Assembly (NCBI GenBank): GCA_051000345.1
Contig: JBPCOJ010000090.1
Location: 1-14,224 of the forward strand
Direction of reading: 5' to 3'
Length of the DNA: 14,224 bases
Source: JBHENC01 sp051000345
Lineage (GTDB): Bacteria; Acidobacteriota; Blastocatellia; Pyrinomonadales; Pyrinomonadaceae
A model generated the notes under the pieces. That model was not told the origin of the DNA and searched no databases. It saw only the letters and a list, made by a program, of their open reading frames with translations. Of this stretch, positions 5,397 through 12,448 are shown one piece after another; position 1 is the stretch's first letter; each line of letters starts with the position of its first letter. The position numbers and the translations under genes are program-made.

Positions 5397-7370
5397 TCAG
5401 GCCAACTCCTCAATCTCACAACGCAACAACTCCGCGACGCTCCAAGCCTGCGCGATGCAGCCGCGCGGCGTGTGCGGCGCGTCGCCGTCGAAGATTTCCG
5501 ATGCTTGGTTGAGTCCCGCGTCCGTCAGATGCGCGCGAAACGAATTTGTCCATGCGCGTGCCTGCTGAAGTGTTTCGGGCGTGCGCCCGTGTGTTTTCAA
5601 GTACGCCGTGATGAACGGCCCCGTCAGCCATCCCCAGACAGTGCCTTGATGATAAGCGCCGTCTCGCGCGAGCGAATCGCCTTCGTAGCGCCCGCGATAC
5701 GCCGGATCATGCGCGGAGAGCGAGCGCAATCCGTAGGGCGTCAGCAGTTCGCGGCGGACGATTTCAACGACGCCCCGCGCGCGCACATCATCCAGCATCG
5801 AATATGGAAGACTCACGGCGAAAATCTGATTCGGGCGCACCGCAGCGTCAGGCGCGCCGTCATCGCCGACCACATCGTAAAGAGATTGCGCCGCATCGTT
5901 CCAGAAGAGGCGATTGAAACTTTCATGCACGAGCGCGGCTGATTGACGGCAATGCGCGCGTGTTGCTTCATCACCGAAACGCGCGGCCATTTGTTCAATA
6001 ATTCGCAGCGCGTTGTACCACAAAGCTTGAATCTCGACGGCCAAGCCTGTGCGCGGCGTGACGACCCAATCGCCGACTTTCGCATCCATCCAAGTCAACT
6101 GAACGCCTGCTTCTCCGGCACGCAAAAGTCCGTTCTCCAACACGCGTATGCCGTAACGCGTGCCTTGTTCATGCCACCGAATAACCTCTTTCAGTCGCTC
6201 GTAAAAATGTTCGCGCACGAAAGCCTCGTCGCCCGTGCGCTGCAAATATTCGTTGATCGCATGAACGAACCAGAGCGTTGCGTCCACTGTGTTGTATTCC
6301 GGCTCGTCGCCCGCGTCCGGGAAGCGATTCGGAATCATGCCTTGGCTCAAATGCCCTGCGAACGATTGCAGAATGTGGCGCGCGGTCTCATAGCGCTTTG
6401 TCGTGAGCGTGAGACCCGTGAGCGAGATCATCGTGTCGCGCCCCCAATCGGTGAACCAGTGATAGCCTGCGATGACGGATTCGTGGCTCGCGCCTCGACG
6501 AATGATGAATTGATCGGCGGCACTCAAGAGCGCCCGCACGCCTTCGTCTTCAGTCTCGACGGACTTGCTTGTTGCAATGCGGCGCGCGCGTTCCTTTTTC
6601 TCCATCGCCGACGCTTCAACGGCGTTATGCCTTTCCGTCGAAGCGATAACGACGCACGGCGCGCTGTCCTTTAGTTGAAAAGTGATGGCGCATGGGCTGT
6701 ATAAGTCTTCCCGAAAATCGAAGCCGCGCGCCTGTTCTTCCGCATACTCGAACTGCCTGTACCACGCTCCCTCCGTGTTTATCTGCGCGTCATCGTTGTG
6801 CGCCAGATAAAGCGGCGGGAATCCTGCATCGCTTTGCCGCCGGATGCGCATAAGTCCGCGTTCTGTTTCGATATGAAAGTCTGCGTTGTCATGTTCGTGT
6901 CCCAATGAATGATAATCACGAAAGGCGACAAGGGCGCGCACCTCCAACTTCGCATCGTTCGGCACTTCGCCGCTCACTTGATACCGCACAACCGTCGTGT
7001 TTTCGCCGTGCAGCATGAAAACGGTTTTTTGTATTTCGATTGCGCCGACGCGAAAAGTGCATACGGGAAAAGAATCTAGGCGAAAGCTGTGCAGAAAACG
7101 ATAGCCCTGCGGATGAATTGTTTGCGGGTATTGATTAGTCGAAAGTTCTATGCGCTCATTGCCTACGATTAAAGTTTCTTCGAGCTTTGACAGCAGAGCG
7201 ACGCGCGCGGCGGAATTGGTTTGCGCCGCGACGAGCAGCGCGTGATAGCGCCGTGTGTTGAGACAGGCAATCGTTGACGACGCATAGCCGCCGAGTCCGT
7301 TGGTCTCGATCCATTCCTTGTTCATCACTGCATTGAGATCAGCGCAGATTCCTGCATCGAAGTCGATCAT
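5397..7370 (-). CDS. Amylo-alpha-1,6-glucosidase / glycogen debranching enzyme
   Basis: This encodes 657 residues of the bacterial glycogen debranching type: a GDE N-terminal beta domain followed by the GDE_C (alpha/alpha)6 barrel (PF06202, related to GH133). It hydrolyses alpha-1,6 branches of glycogen or starch-like glucans, probably in the cytoplasm as no signal peptide is seen. Hallmarks are NKEWIETNGLGGYASSTIAC near the N-terminus, FTDWGRDTMISLTGL around 306-320 (DWGRDT 308-313), TWMDAKVGDWVVTPRTG from 426 with D429, and HQGTVWGWLTGPF around 574-586. I place the start at ATG 7370 because the family's conserved region begins there and GGAGG lies upstream at 7383-7387, though its 12-nt spacer is long. 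An upstream TTG would add 32 residues with no family likeness. It lies 100 nt after the transglycosylase gene and may share its transcript or have its own promoter. Confidence 0.9.
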   Translation of the reverse strand: MIDFDAGICADLNAVMNKEWIETNGLGGYASSTIACLNTRRYHALLVAAQTNSAARVALLSKLEETLIVGNERIELSTNQYPQTIHPQGYRFLHSFRLDSFPVCTFRVGAIEIQKTVFMLHGENTTVVRYQVSGEVPNDAKLEVRALVAFRDYHSLGHEHDNADFHIETERGLMRIRRQSDAGFPPLYLAHNDDAQINTEGAWYRQFEYAEEQARGFDFREDLYSPCAITFQLKDSAPCVVIASTERHNAVEASAMEKKERARRIATSKSVETEDEGVRALLSAADQFIIRRGASHESVIAGYHWFTDWGRDTMISLTGLTLTTKRYETARHILQSFAGHLSQGMIPNRFPDAGDEPEYNTVDATLWFVHAINEYLQRTGDEAFVREHFYERLKEVIRWHEQGTRYGIRVLENGLLRAGEAGVQLTWMDAKVGDWVVTPRTGLAVEIQALWYNALRIIEQMAARFGDEATRAHCRQSAALVHESFNRLFWNDAAQSLYDVVGDDGAPDAAVRPNQIFAVSLPYSMLDDVRARGVVEIVRRELLTPYGLRSLSAHDPAYRGRYEGDSLARDGAYHQGTVWGWLTGPFITAYLKTHGRTPETLQQARAWTNSFRAHLTDAGLNQASEIFDGDAPHTPRGCIAQAWSVAELLRCEIEELA

Positions 7371-7470
7371 AAAGGCATTCAACCTCCGCGAAAAAAGGAT
7401 AAGAGCGAGGCTAGTTTGGAAAAGCGTGCGAGGAAATGAATGCGGCGAAATTGTCCGGCGTGACAAGTGA

Positions 7471-9030
7471 TTATCGCGGACTGAGAGTGATTGTGTAAAG
7501 CCTTTTATACGCGCGATAGTTGGACATTACCTTGAAAACGTAATCCTTTGTTTCCGCGAATCCGACTTCGGAAGCGAACACGCCCGGATCATTTTGCCGC
7601 GCGCGCTTGAGCCAGCGTGCCGCGTTGTCTTCGCCGCCGTTGTAGGAAGCGACGACTGCTTCGGGCTGATCGGGAAATTGGCGCGCGAGGTCTGCGATGT
7701 ATTCGCAGCCGACGGCAATGGCAATCGTCGGATTGTATAAATCGTCTTCCTGTAAGTTCGGATAACCGGCGCGCACGGCATATTTCTGCGCCGAGTCAAT
7801 CGTTAATTGAAGCAGCCCGCGCGCGGCGGCGTTTGATTTTGCGCGGGCGCGAAAATTGCTTTCCTGACGCATGATCGCAAGCACAAGGCGTGGGTCGATG
7901 TTGCGTGCGCGGGCGAGGCGCGCAATCGTTTCACGGTAAGGCGCAGGATAAAGGCTCTGCGCGGACACGATGCTGTTGTCAACCGTGCTGATACGCGCAG
8001 CGACGATTGCGCGAGCTGTGATGTTATTGCTGGTGAGAAGTTTTGCAGTCGCCTGCGCGCCGTAGTACGAAGCAGGAGTGTCTGGAATGGCGAGATAAGC
8101 GTTAATAGCTTCGTCTGCGCGGCCTGCGCGCTCAAGGCCGTATGCGCGAAGACGTTCAAGACTGTATGCGCGAAGATAAGCGACTTCCGACGAACTGGTC
8201 GCAACGTTTTTGGCAAATAGGGAAGCGCGGCGCAGTTCGTCTGCGGTCTGTATGGCGTGTTGCCAATCACCGCCCGCAATATCAAGACGCAAGCGCGCGA
8301 AGACGGCGTTCGTGTCCGTCGCGGAGTTTGGAAATCTGGCGCGCGTGCGTGCGATCCACGCAATCGCATCGTTCGGCGCATTAGCTTCGCGGTAGGCATC
8401 AATAACATTAAGGTAACTGCTTTCGATGCGCTCGCCCTGAGGGAATTTCCCGATGTATTCGATGTAGCGCGTCGCCGCTTCGCCCGCGCGTTCGAGCCGT
8501 AGCAGCGCCGCCGCGAGATTCGAGAGACCATCGCGGCCTTCCTGTGTGAATGTGTACTCGCGCGCAAGTCTTTCAAAGAAGGGCAGCGATTCGTTGTAGC
8601 GCCGCGTTTGAAAAAAGGAGCGTCCAATGCCGTAAAGCGCCGCCGGAATTTTCGGGTCGTTCGGATAACGGTCAATCAGCGCTTGGTAGTGAAGACGAGC
8701 TTCGTCAAAGGCGCGGTTGACTATGTAAACTCCTGCGCGCCGCAGATGTTCGGCGGGAGAAAGAAGCGCGAGCTTTCCGTCAGCGGGGCGTGCAATGCGA
8801 TCCAGACTTCTGACCTGCGCGAGCGCGCCGTCGGAAGCGGTTTGCGGCGCAAGCGCGGGCATTGTGTTCGATGAAATTTGCGCCGCCGCGTTTGTCGTTT
8901 CCGTCGTGCGCGCCACAACATAACTGCCTGCCGCCATGCCGCCGGGAATAAGCGAAAGCAAAAGAGCCGCGCGAAGTTTTCGACGATCAATTTGCATCAT
9001 CAGCGAGTTTGAACCGGATAGCTTTGACAT
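7471..9030 (-). CDS. TPR-containing lytic transglycosylase (SLT domain)
   Basis: This encodes 519 residues resembling soluble lytic transglycosylases (Slt70-like, family 1), which cleave the MurNAc-GlcNAc bond of peptidoglycan with anhydro-ring formation. An N-terminal hydrophobic segment (AALLLSLIPGGMAAGSYVVA, about 21-40) is a signal peptide or membrane anchor. TPR-like helical repeats follow from about residue 91 to 330. The SLT domain is near 370-490: IMRQESNF with catalytic Glu390, then AARGLLQLT, then NPTIAIAVGCEYIADLA, then VVASYNGGEDNAARW (Y463-G466). All landmark motifs are intact. The start is uncertain: ATG 9030 is my choice, with AAAGGTG somewhat far upstream. GTG 9069 and ATG 9000 are alternatives, and none has a strong ribosome binding site. 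It follows the methyltransferase gene by 57 nt. Confidence 0.9.
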   Translation of the reverse strand: MSKLSGSNSLMMQIDRRKLRAALLLSLIPGGMAAGSYVVARTTETTNAAAQISSNTMPALAPQTASDGALAQVRSLDRIARPADGKLALLSPAEHLRRAGVYIVNRAFDEARLHYQALIDRYPNDPKIPAALYGIGRSFFQTRRYNESLPFFERLAREYTFTQEGRDGLSNLAAALLRLERAGEAATRYIEYIGKFPQGERIESSYLNVIDAYREANAPNDAIAWIARTRARFPNSATDTNAVFARLRLDIAGGDWQHAIQTADELRRASLFAKNVATSSSEVAYLRAYSLERLRAYGLERAGRADEAINAYLAIPDTPASYYGAQATAKLLTSNNITARAIVAARISTVDNSIVSAQSLYPAPYRETIARLARARNIDPRLVLAIMRQESNFRARAKSNAAARGLLQLTIDSAQKYAVRAGYPNLQEDDLYNPTIAIAVGCEYIADLARQFPDQPEAVVASYNGGEDNAARWLKRARQNDPGVFASEVGFAETKDYVFKVMSNYRAYKRLYTITLSPR

Positions 9031-9087
9031 ACGCTTGCTTTGACACCTTTGTGCGCAATTAGGATGCACACGAATTGCGCGCCGCTT

Positions 9088-9732
9088 TTATCGGCAAATC
9101 GGATTGCGGCACACGATGAGTTGAATAATACCGCGCAGGCTCTCGTCGATGCGCGTTATTTCCAGACCGGCGCGGCGCGCTTCGTTTGCCGTTCGGCGAT
9201 TAAAGTGATCGTCGAATAAAGGCACGGTCACGATGCTAAACATATCGAACAGCGGCGCGAGAAAATTGTTCGGGCGCACATGTTCGAGCAGCGCGATAGT
9301 GCCTCCGGGTCGAACGACGCGGCGCAGTTCGGCAAAGGCTTGCAGCGGCGAAGCGATTGAACAAAACACGAGGGTCGCAAAGGCTGCGTCGAAGGAATTC
9401 TCGGCAAATGGCAGTGCTTCGACTCCTGCTTGCGCGAGATGAATGCCTGCCGGACGCGGCTTTGGTTTAGCACGCGCAATCATTTCGCGGCTTAATTCGC
9501 TCGCCACGCCGCGCCCATTTCGCTGGTAATAAGAAAAGTTTAAGCCTGTGCCGCAGCCGATTTCGAGTATGCGGCTGTCGGGCGGAATTTGACGCAAAGT
9601 TTCGGCGCGCAATTTTTTGAGAAACCATTTTTCGAGCGGCTCAAAGGCGCAATCGTAATGTTTTGCGAGTCGATCATAAACGATTCGTCGCGGGGCGGCG
9701 GCGGGGTTCGTGTTCAACTGCGAGTCAGTCAT
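9088..9732 (-). CDS. Class I SAM-dependent methyltransferase (UbiE/PmtA-like)
   Basis: This encodes a 214-residue Rossmann-fold methyltransferase (Methyltransf_11 type). Motif I is ILEIGCGTGL at 55-64. The post-I acidic region follows, then VEALPFAENSFDAAFATLVF (motif II) and LRRVVRPGGTIALLEHV (motif III). The region YDRLAKHYDCAFEPLEKWFL before motif I and the SIVTVPLFDDHFNRRT piece in the C-terminal third resemble PmtA-like phospholipid N-methyltransferases and UbiE-like quinone enzymes. The substrate is therefore probably a membrane lipid or quinone, but this is inference. No signal peptide is seen. It lies 21 nt after the OsmC stop, suggesting an operon. The ATG at 9732 has no obvious ribosome binding site, which also fits coupling to osmC. 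Confidence 0.85.
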   Translation of the reverse strand: MTDSQLNTNPAAAPRRIVYDRLAKHYDCAFEPLEKWFLKKLRAETLRQIPPDSRILEIGCGTGLNFSYYQRNGRGVASELSREMIARAKPKPRPAGIHLAQAGVEALPFAENSFDAAFATLVFCSIASPLQAFAELRRVVRPGGTIALLEHVRPNNFLAPLFDMFSIVTVPLFDDHFNRRTANEARRAGLEITRIDESLRGIIQLIVCRNPICR

Positions 9733-9753
9733 ACAAAGGTAAGTGCGATCAAC

Positions 9754-10206
9754 TTAAACGTTCGCTTCAGTGGTCTCTTCAGTGGTCTCTTCGATAATTT
9801 CATAAGTCGAAGTTATCGTAACCGTCGGCCTGAATGTGGCGGCGACGCTGCAATATTTTTCTTCGGAGAGTCGGATGGCCTGCGCAATCGCTTTTGCGTT
9901 GATGTTGCGCCCGCTTACGATGTGGCGCACGTCCATGCCGGTGTAGCTGCGCGGATAATCTGCGCGCCGTTCGCCCGTTACTTCCACGCGGTAAGCTGTA
10001 ACTATCGCGCGTTTTTTGCGTAGAATTTCGATTACGTCAACCGCCGTGCAACTGCCGAGTGCGATCAACAAAAGCTCCACCGGAGATGCTGCGCTCGAAC
10101 GCGCGTGATCTGTATCAACGGCAATCACGTGACCGCTCGGACTTGTGCCGAGAAACAAATTATCGTCCACCAACTGAATCGTGGCCTTCCTGTCGTTTTG
10201 AGTCAT
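9754..10206 (-). CDS. OsmC family protein (thiol-dependent hydroperoxidase)
   Basis: This encodes a 150-residue OsmC/Ohr superfamily protein. Such proteins reduce organic hydroperoxides with a pair of cysteines. Both are present: C53 in LLIALGSCTAVDVIEILRKK and C119 in RLSEEKYCSVAATF. The order SSAASPVELLLIALGSC...DVRHIVSG...A...EKYCSV is that of the OsmC/YhfA-like subgroup rather than Ohr. The ATG at 10206 has a good AAGGA 6 nt upstream. The C-terminus is an odd acidic tail, EETTEETTEANV, partly made by a 12-bp tandem duplication at about 9774-9797. It is first in the minus-strand run, with an operator-like inverted repeat 29 nt before its start. Function is likely cytoplasmic peroxide detoxification; the exact substrate is unknown. 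Confidence 0.9.
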   Translation of the reverse strand: MTQNDRKATIQLVDDNLFLGTSPSGHVIAVDTDHARSSAASPVELLLIALGSCTAVDVIEILRKKRAIVTAYRVEVTGERRADYPRSYTGMDVRHIVSGRNINAKAIAQAIRLSEEKYCSVAATFRPTVTITSTYEIIEETTEETTEANV

Positions 10207-10234
10207 CAGCGTTCCTTACGATAAAGATAAATTT

Positions 10235-10259
10235 CGTGCATCAAAGAATAACATGCACG
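10235..10259. promoter_or_regulatory. Operator-like inverted repeat upstream of the osmC-like gene
   Basis: CGTGCAT (10235-10241) and ATGCACG (10253-10259) are perfect inverted 7-mers with an 11-nt AT-rich spacer. The site begins 29 bp upstream of the OsmC start, where promoter or repressor contacts are expected. A dimeric regulator site is the natural reading; the regulator is unknown. Confidence 0.42.
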
Positions 10260-10321
10260 CGTGTTGACGGGATAATTGCTTCTTGGCGCGTCTAACGAAC
10301 ATGCAAGAGCACCTCGAAATT

Positions 10322-10345
10322 GTAGGGGCAACGGCTTGTCCCTAC
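10322..10345. repeat. REP-like palindrome
   Basis: GTAGGGGCAA (10322-10331) pairs with TTGTCCCTAC (10336-10345) around a CGGC tetraloop. This gives ten pairs, including one G-T wobble. The GTAGGGGC...GTCCCTAC form resembles short repetitive extragenic palindromes that occur in many copies in some bacterial genomes. Only one copy is seen in this window, so repetition is inferred. Confidence 0.5.
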
Positions 10346-10674
10346 GGTTATTCCGATTTTGTTAAGTGATCTTCCTTCCGCTCTCATTCGCGGCAACCCT
10401 GTGCGCCTTCGTTGAATCAGATACATTAGTTCGGCCTCTGCGCGAGGTGCGGCGGCTTGCAAATTTTACGGCCTAGCTTATAGGCTTTGTTCATTACAAA
10501 CCCCGTGCCGATTAAAATTTTTTGCGCAAAAGTCGGCGTCTTGTTTCTCTCCCTTTTTACAGCGGTGCCGCGTTAATGTCATCGGTTATGACGCGAAGAC
10601 ATGCGCGCCCGCGTCGGGTGAGTCGTTTTAAGGAACATTTGAAGTTAAATCGTCAATTTCGGAGGGATGGAGAA

Positions 10675-12291
10675 ATGATGAATCGTTTGAAATACACATT
10701 TTTTGCGGCGCTGCTCGTTGCACTCACGCTGACGAGTTCGGGCATGACCGCGCAGGCACAACGCCGCCCCGTTCGCCGCGCGCCCACCGCCGGGCAAGAC
10801 GTGCGCGCGTTGATACACCGCATCGAGAATAATGCGGCTTTGTTTCAAAACAACTTGAGCCAGAGCAATCAAACTAATGCCAATAACGGCGGCAACATCA
10901 ATCAGCTTGCGGCGGATTTTCGCGGCGCTGTGTCACGCCTGCACGAAGACTATGACGCGCGCCAGTCCGTCAACAACGACGTTCAGACCGTCGTCAACTT
11001 CGCATCGAACATAGACAATTATCTTCAGCGCAATCCGCTCAACGCAGGCACGCTAAACTACTGGGCAAGCATTCGCCCGGACTTGAATCGATTATCGCGC
11101 ATCTACGGTGTTCCGTATCGCACGAGCGCGCAAACCTATCCGACCTACAATCAGGGCAATAACTTCCCGACGAACAATCAAGGAAATAACTTTCCGAACA
11201 ATCAGGGCGGCTTCAATACAAACGGCCTGACGGGAACTTACCGCCTGAATCCTTCGCGTAGCGACAATGCGGCGGACGCGGCGAATCGCGCCACGAAAAC
11301 TCTGCCGTTCCGTGACAGACAAACTGTCCGCGACAATCTGATTCGCCGTCTGGAATCACCGGACGCGCTTGCCATAGATGTGCGCGGGCGCAGCGTAACC
11401 ATCGCTTCATCGCGCGCGCCGCAGCTCACCTTCGACGCAGACGGACGCGAACGAACAGAGCAGACGCAAAACGGGCGCACGATCCGCGCCAGCGCTTCGC
11501 TCTACAATAATCAGTTAATCGTTAATTCAGTTGGTGACCGCGCGCAGGATTACAGCGTGACGTTCGATGCTCTGGAGAACGGGCGTCGTCTGCGTGTGAC
11601 GCGCCGCGTTAGCTCTGATCGCCTACAGCAGCCCGTTGTCGTGCAAAGCTTCTACGACAAAACGGCTGACGTCGCGCAGTTCGATGTCTATAACGGCACG
11701 CAGCAGCAAGGCGGCTACAACAACGGCAATACGACTGCGACCAACACGAATGACTTCATCATTCCGAACGACACGCAGCTTGTCGCCGTGCTCAACGAAA
11801 ATGTATCAACGAAAACTTCGCGCGAGGGAGACCGCTTTACCATGACCGTGCGCGATCCTTCGCAATACAACGGCGCGATTATCGAAGGCACAGTCTCGCG
11901 CGTTAATCCTTCGGGACGCGTCACCGGACGCTCGCAGTTGACGCTCAATTTCGAGCGCATACGCTTTAACGGCAATTCCTACAACTTTGCCGGAATCATC
12001 AATAGCATACGCACGCAGAACGGCGAAGATGCGCGTGTCGATAACGAAGGCACCGTGCAGGAAAGCTCCAGCCAAACGACTAAAACCGAACAGCGCGCCG
12101 CTATCGGCACGGGTCTCGGCGCGATCATCGGTGCTATTGCGGGCGGCGGCAAGGGCGCAATCCTCGGCGCAGTCATCGGCGCGGGCGGCGGAGCCGGTTC
12201 CGTCTATGCGCAAGGACGCAATGATCTGGACTTGGCAAGCGGCACGGAAGTTACGATCCGCGCCAGCGCGCCGTCTTCATTCGGACGCTAA
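10675..12291 (+). CDS. Secreted glycine-zipper protein of unknown function
   Basis: This encodes 538 residues starting at ATG 10675, set by GGAGGG at 10661-10666 with an 8-nt spacer. A signal peptide is followed by cleavage near AQAQ, residue 29. Residues 30-150 form a helical region (ALIHRIENNAALFQNNLSQS and onward). An Asn/Gln/Gly linker at 159-179 holds two copies of NQGNNFP. A middle domain follows (LTGTYRLNPSRSDNAADAAN at about 185 onward), then a C-terminal beta domain from about 362 (IPNDTQLVAVLNENVSTKTS), a pattern common in Acidobacteriota exported proteins. A glycine zipper at 477-515 (GAIIGAIAGGGKGAILGAVI) would insert in or associate with a membrane, probably the outer one. There is no catalytic motif. 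It is probably an envelope structural or stress protein, transcribed alone. Confidence 0.85.
   Translation: MMNRLKYTFFAALLVALTLTSSGMTAQAQRRPVRRAPTAGQDVRALIHRIENNAALFQNNLSQSNQTNANNGGNINQLAADFRGAVSRLHEDYDARQSVNNDVQTVVNFASNIDNYLQRNPLNAGTLNYWASIRPDLNRLSRIYGVPYRTSAQTYPTYNQGNNFPTNNQGNNFPNNQGGFNTNGLTGTYRLNPSRSDNAADAANRATKTLPFRDRQTVRDNLIRRLESPDALAIDVRGRSVTIASSRAPQLTFDADGRERTEQTQNGRTIRASASLYNNQLIVNSVGDRAQDYSVTFDALENGRRLRVTRRVSSDRLQQPVVVQSFYDKTADVAQFDVYNGTQQQGGYNNGNTTATNTNDFIIPNDTQLVAVLNENVSTKTSREGDRFTMTVRDPSQYNGAIIEGTVSRVNPSGRVTGRSQLTLNFERIRFNGNSYNFAGIINSIRTQNGEDARVDNEGTVQESSSQTTKTEQRAAIGTGLGAIIGAIAGGGKGAILGAVIGAGGGAGSVYAQGRNDLDLASGTEVTIRASAPSSFGR
11149..11211 (+). repeat. In-gene short tandem repeat (NQGNNFP linker)
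   Basis: Two and a half imperfect units of 27 and 24 bases encode NQGNNFPTN, NQGNNFPN and a partial NQGG. The copies differ mostly at third codon positions, so selection keeps the peptide pattern. It forms a flexible linker between the N-terminal and middle domains of the glycine-zipper protein. Confidence 0.7.
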
Positions 12292-12319
12292 ACAGTTCGC
12301 CTGCTTAAAGGCAAACATG

Positions 12320-12362
12320 TGGGAGTGGAAGAGTTTTTAATTATAAAACTCTTCCACTCCCA
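12320..12362. terminator. Very stable perfect 18-bp hairpin
   Basis: TGGGAGTGGAAGAGTTTT (12320-12337) is perfectly complementary to AAAACTCTTCCACTCCCA (12345-12362) with a 7-nt TAATTAT loop. It lies 28 nt after the glycine-zipper gene stop and about 86 nt before murE. A moderately T-rich stretch (TTTCGCTTTT) follows on the plus strand. It probably terminates the upstream transcript. The unusual length and perfection also fit a mobile or repetitive palindrome. Confidence 0.65.
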
Positions 12363-12397
12363 TTTCGCTTTTACCGCGCTGCTAAAATCTCTTAAAC

Positions 12398-12419
12398 TCG
12401 TCAACTCTAGACTTGACGA
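12398..12419 (+). repeat. Small inverted repeat in the murE leader
   Basis: TCGTCAA (12398-12404) and TTGACGA (12413-12419) form a 7-bp stem with an 8-nt loop, 30 nt before the murE start. It could be an operator or a leader hairpin. It is too short to say more. Confidence 0.35.
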
Positions 12420-12448
12420 TTCTGAAAATTCGGCGGCGGAGAAAATGA

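Larger units (their letters stand above)
10207..10674. other. Divergent intergenic region between osmC-like gene and glycine-zipper gene
   Basis: This 468-bp stretch must hold promoters for both divergent units. I see an inverted repeat close to the OsmC start (10235-10259), a REP-like palindrome (10322-10345) and an AT-rich patch near 10514-10525. No confident -35/-10 pair stands out. The frame of the downstream gene is open back to 10522, but that extension is a basic, unconserved-looking sequence lying upstream of the real ribosome binding site. Confidence 0.55.

Noticed and set aside
5943..6674. 243-codon plus-strand frame opposite the debranching enzyme
   Set aside because: It is antisense to conserved GDE_C motifs and has no recognisable domain; a shadow frame.
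7371..7466. 32-codon N-terminal extension of the debranching enzyme from an upstream TTG
   Set aside because: The extra residues do not look like the family and would place a hydrophobic stretch before a cytoplasmic enzyme. ATG 7370 has a GGAGG upstream.
7803..8675. 290-codon minus-strand frame overlapping the transglycosylase
   Set aside because: It is out of frame with the intact SLT/TPR protein and has a highly basic Arg/Ser/Thr composition typical of a shifted reading frame.
10264..10269. TTGACG as a -35 box for the rightward gene
   Set aside because: The nearest -10-like hexamer, TCTAAC at 10291, is 21 nt away and the gene starts 380 nt later.
10522..10674. N-terminal extension of the glycine-zipper protein by 51 codons
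   Set aside because: The strong ribosome binding site at 10661-10666 and a standard signal peptide begin at 10675. The extension would bury the signal peptide.
11806..12213. Minus-strand frame opposite the glycine-zipper region
   Set aside because: It is an Ala/Arg-rich shadow of the glycine codons and has no start signal.
12413..12418. TTGACG as a -35 box for murE
   Set aside because: No -10-like hexamer lies 16-18 nt downstream, and the site is one arm of a small inverted repeat.
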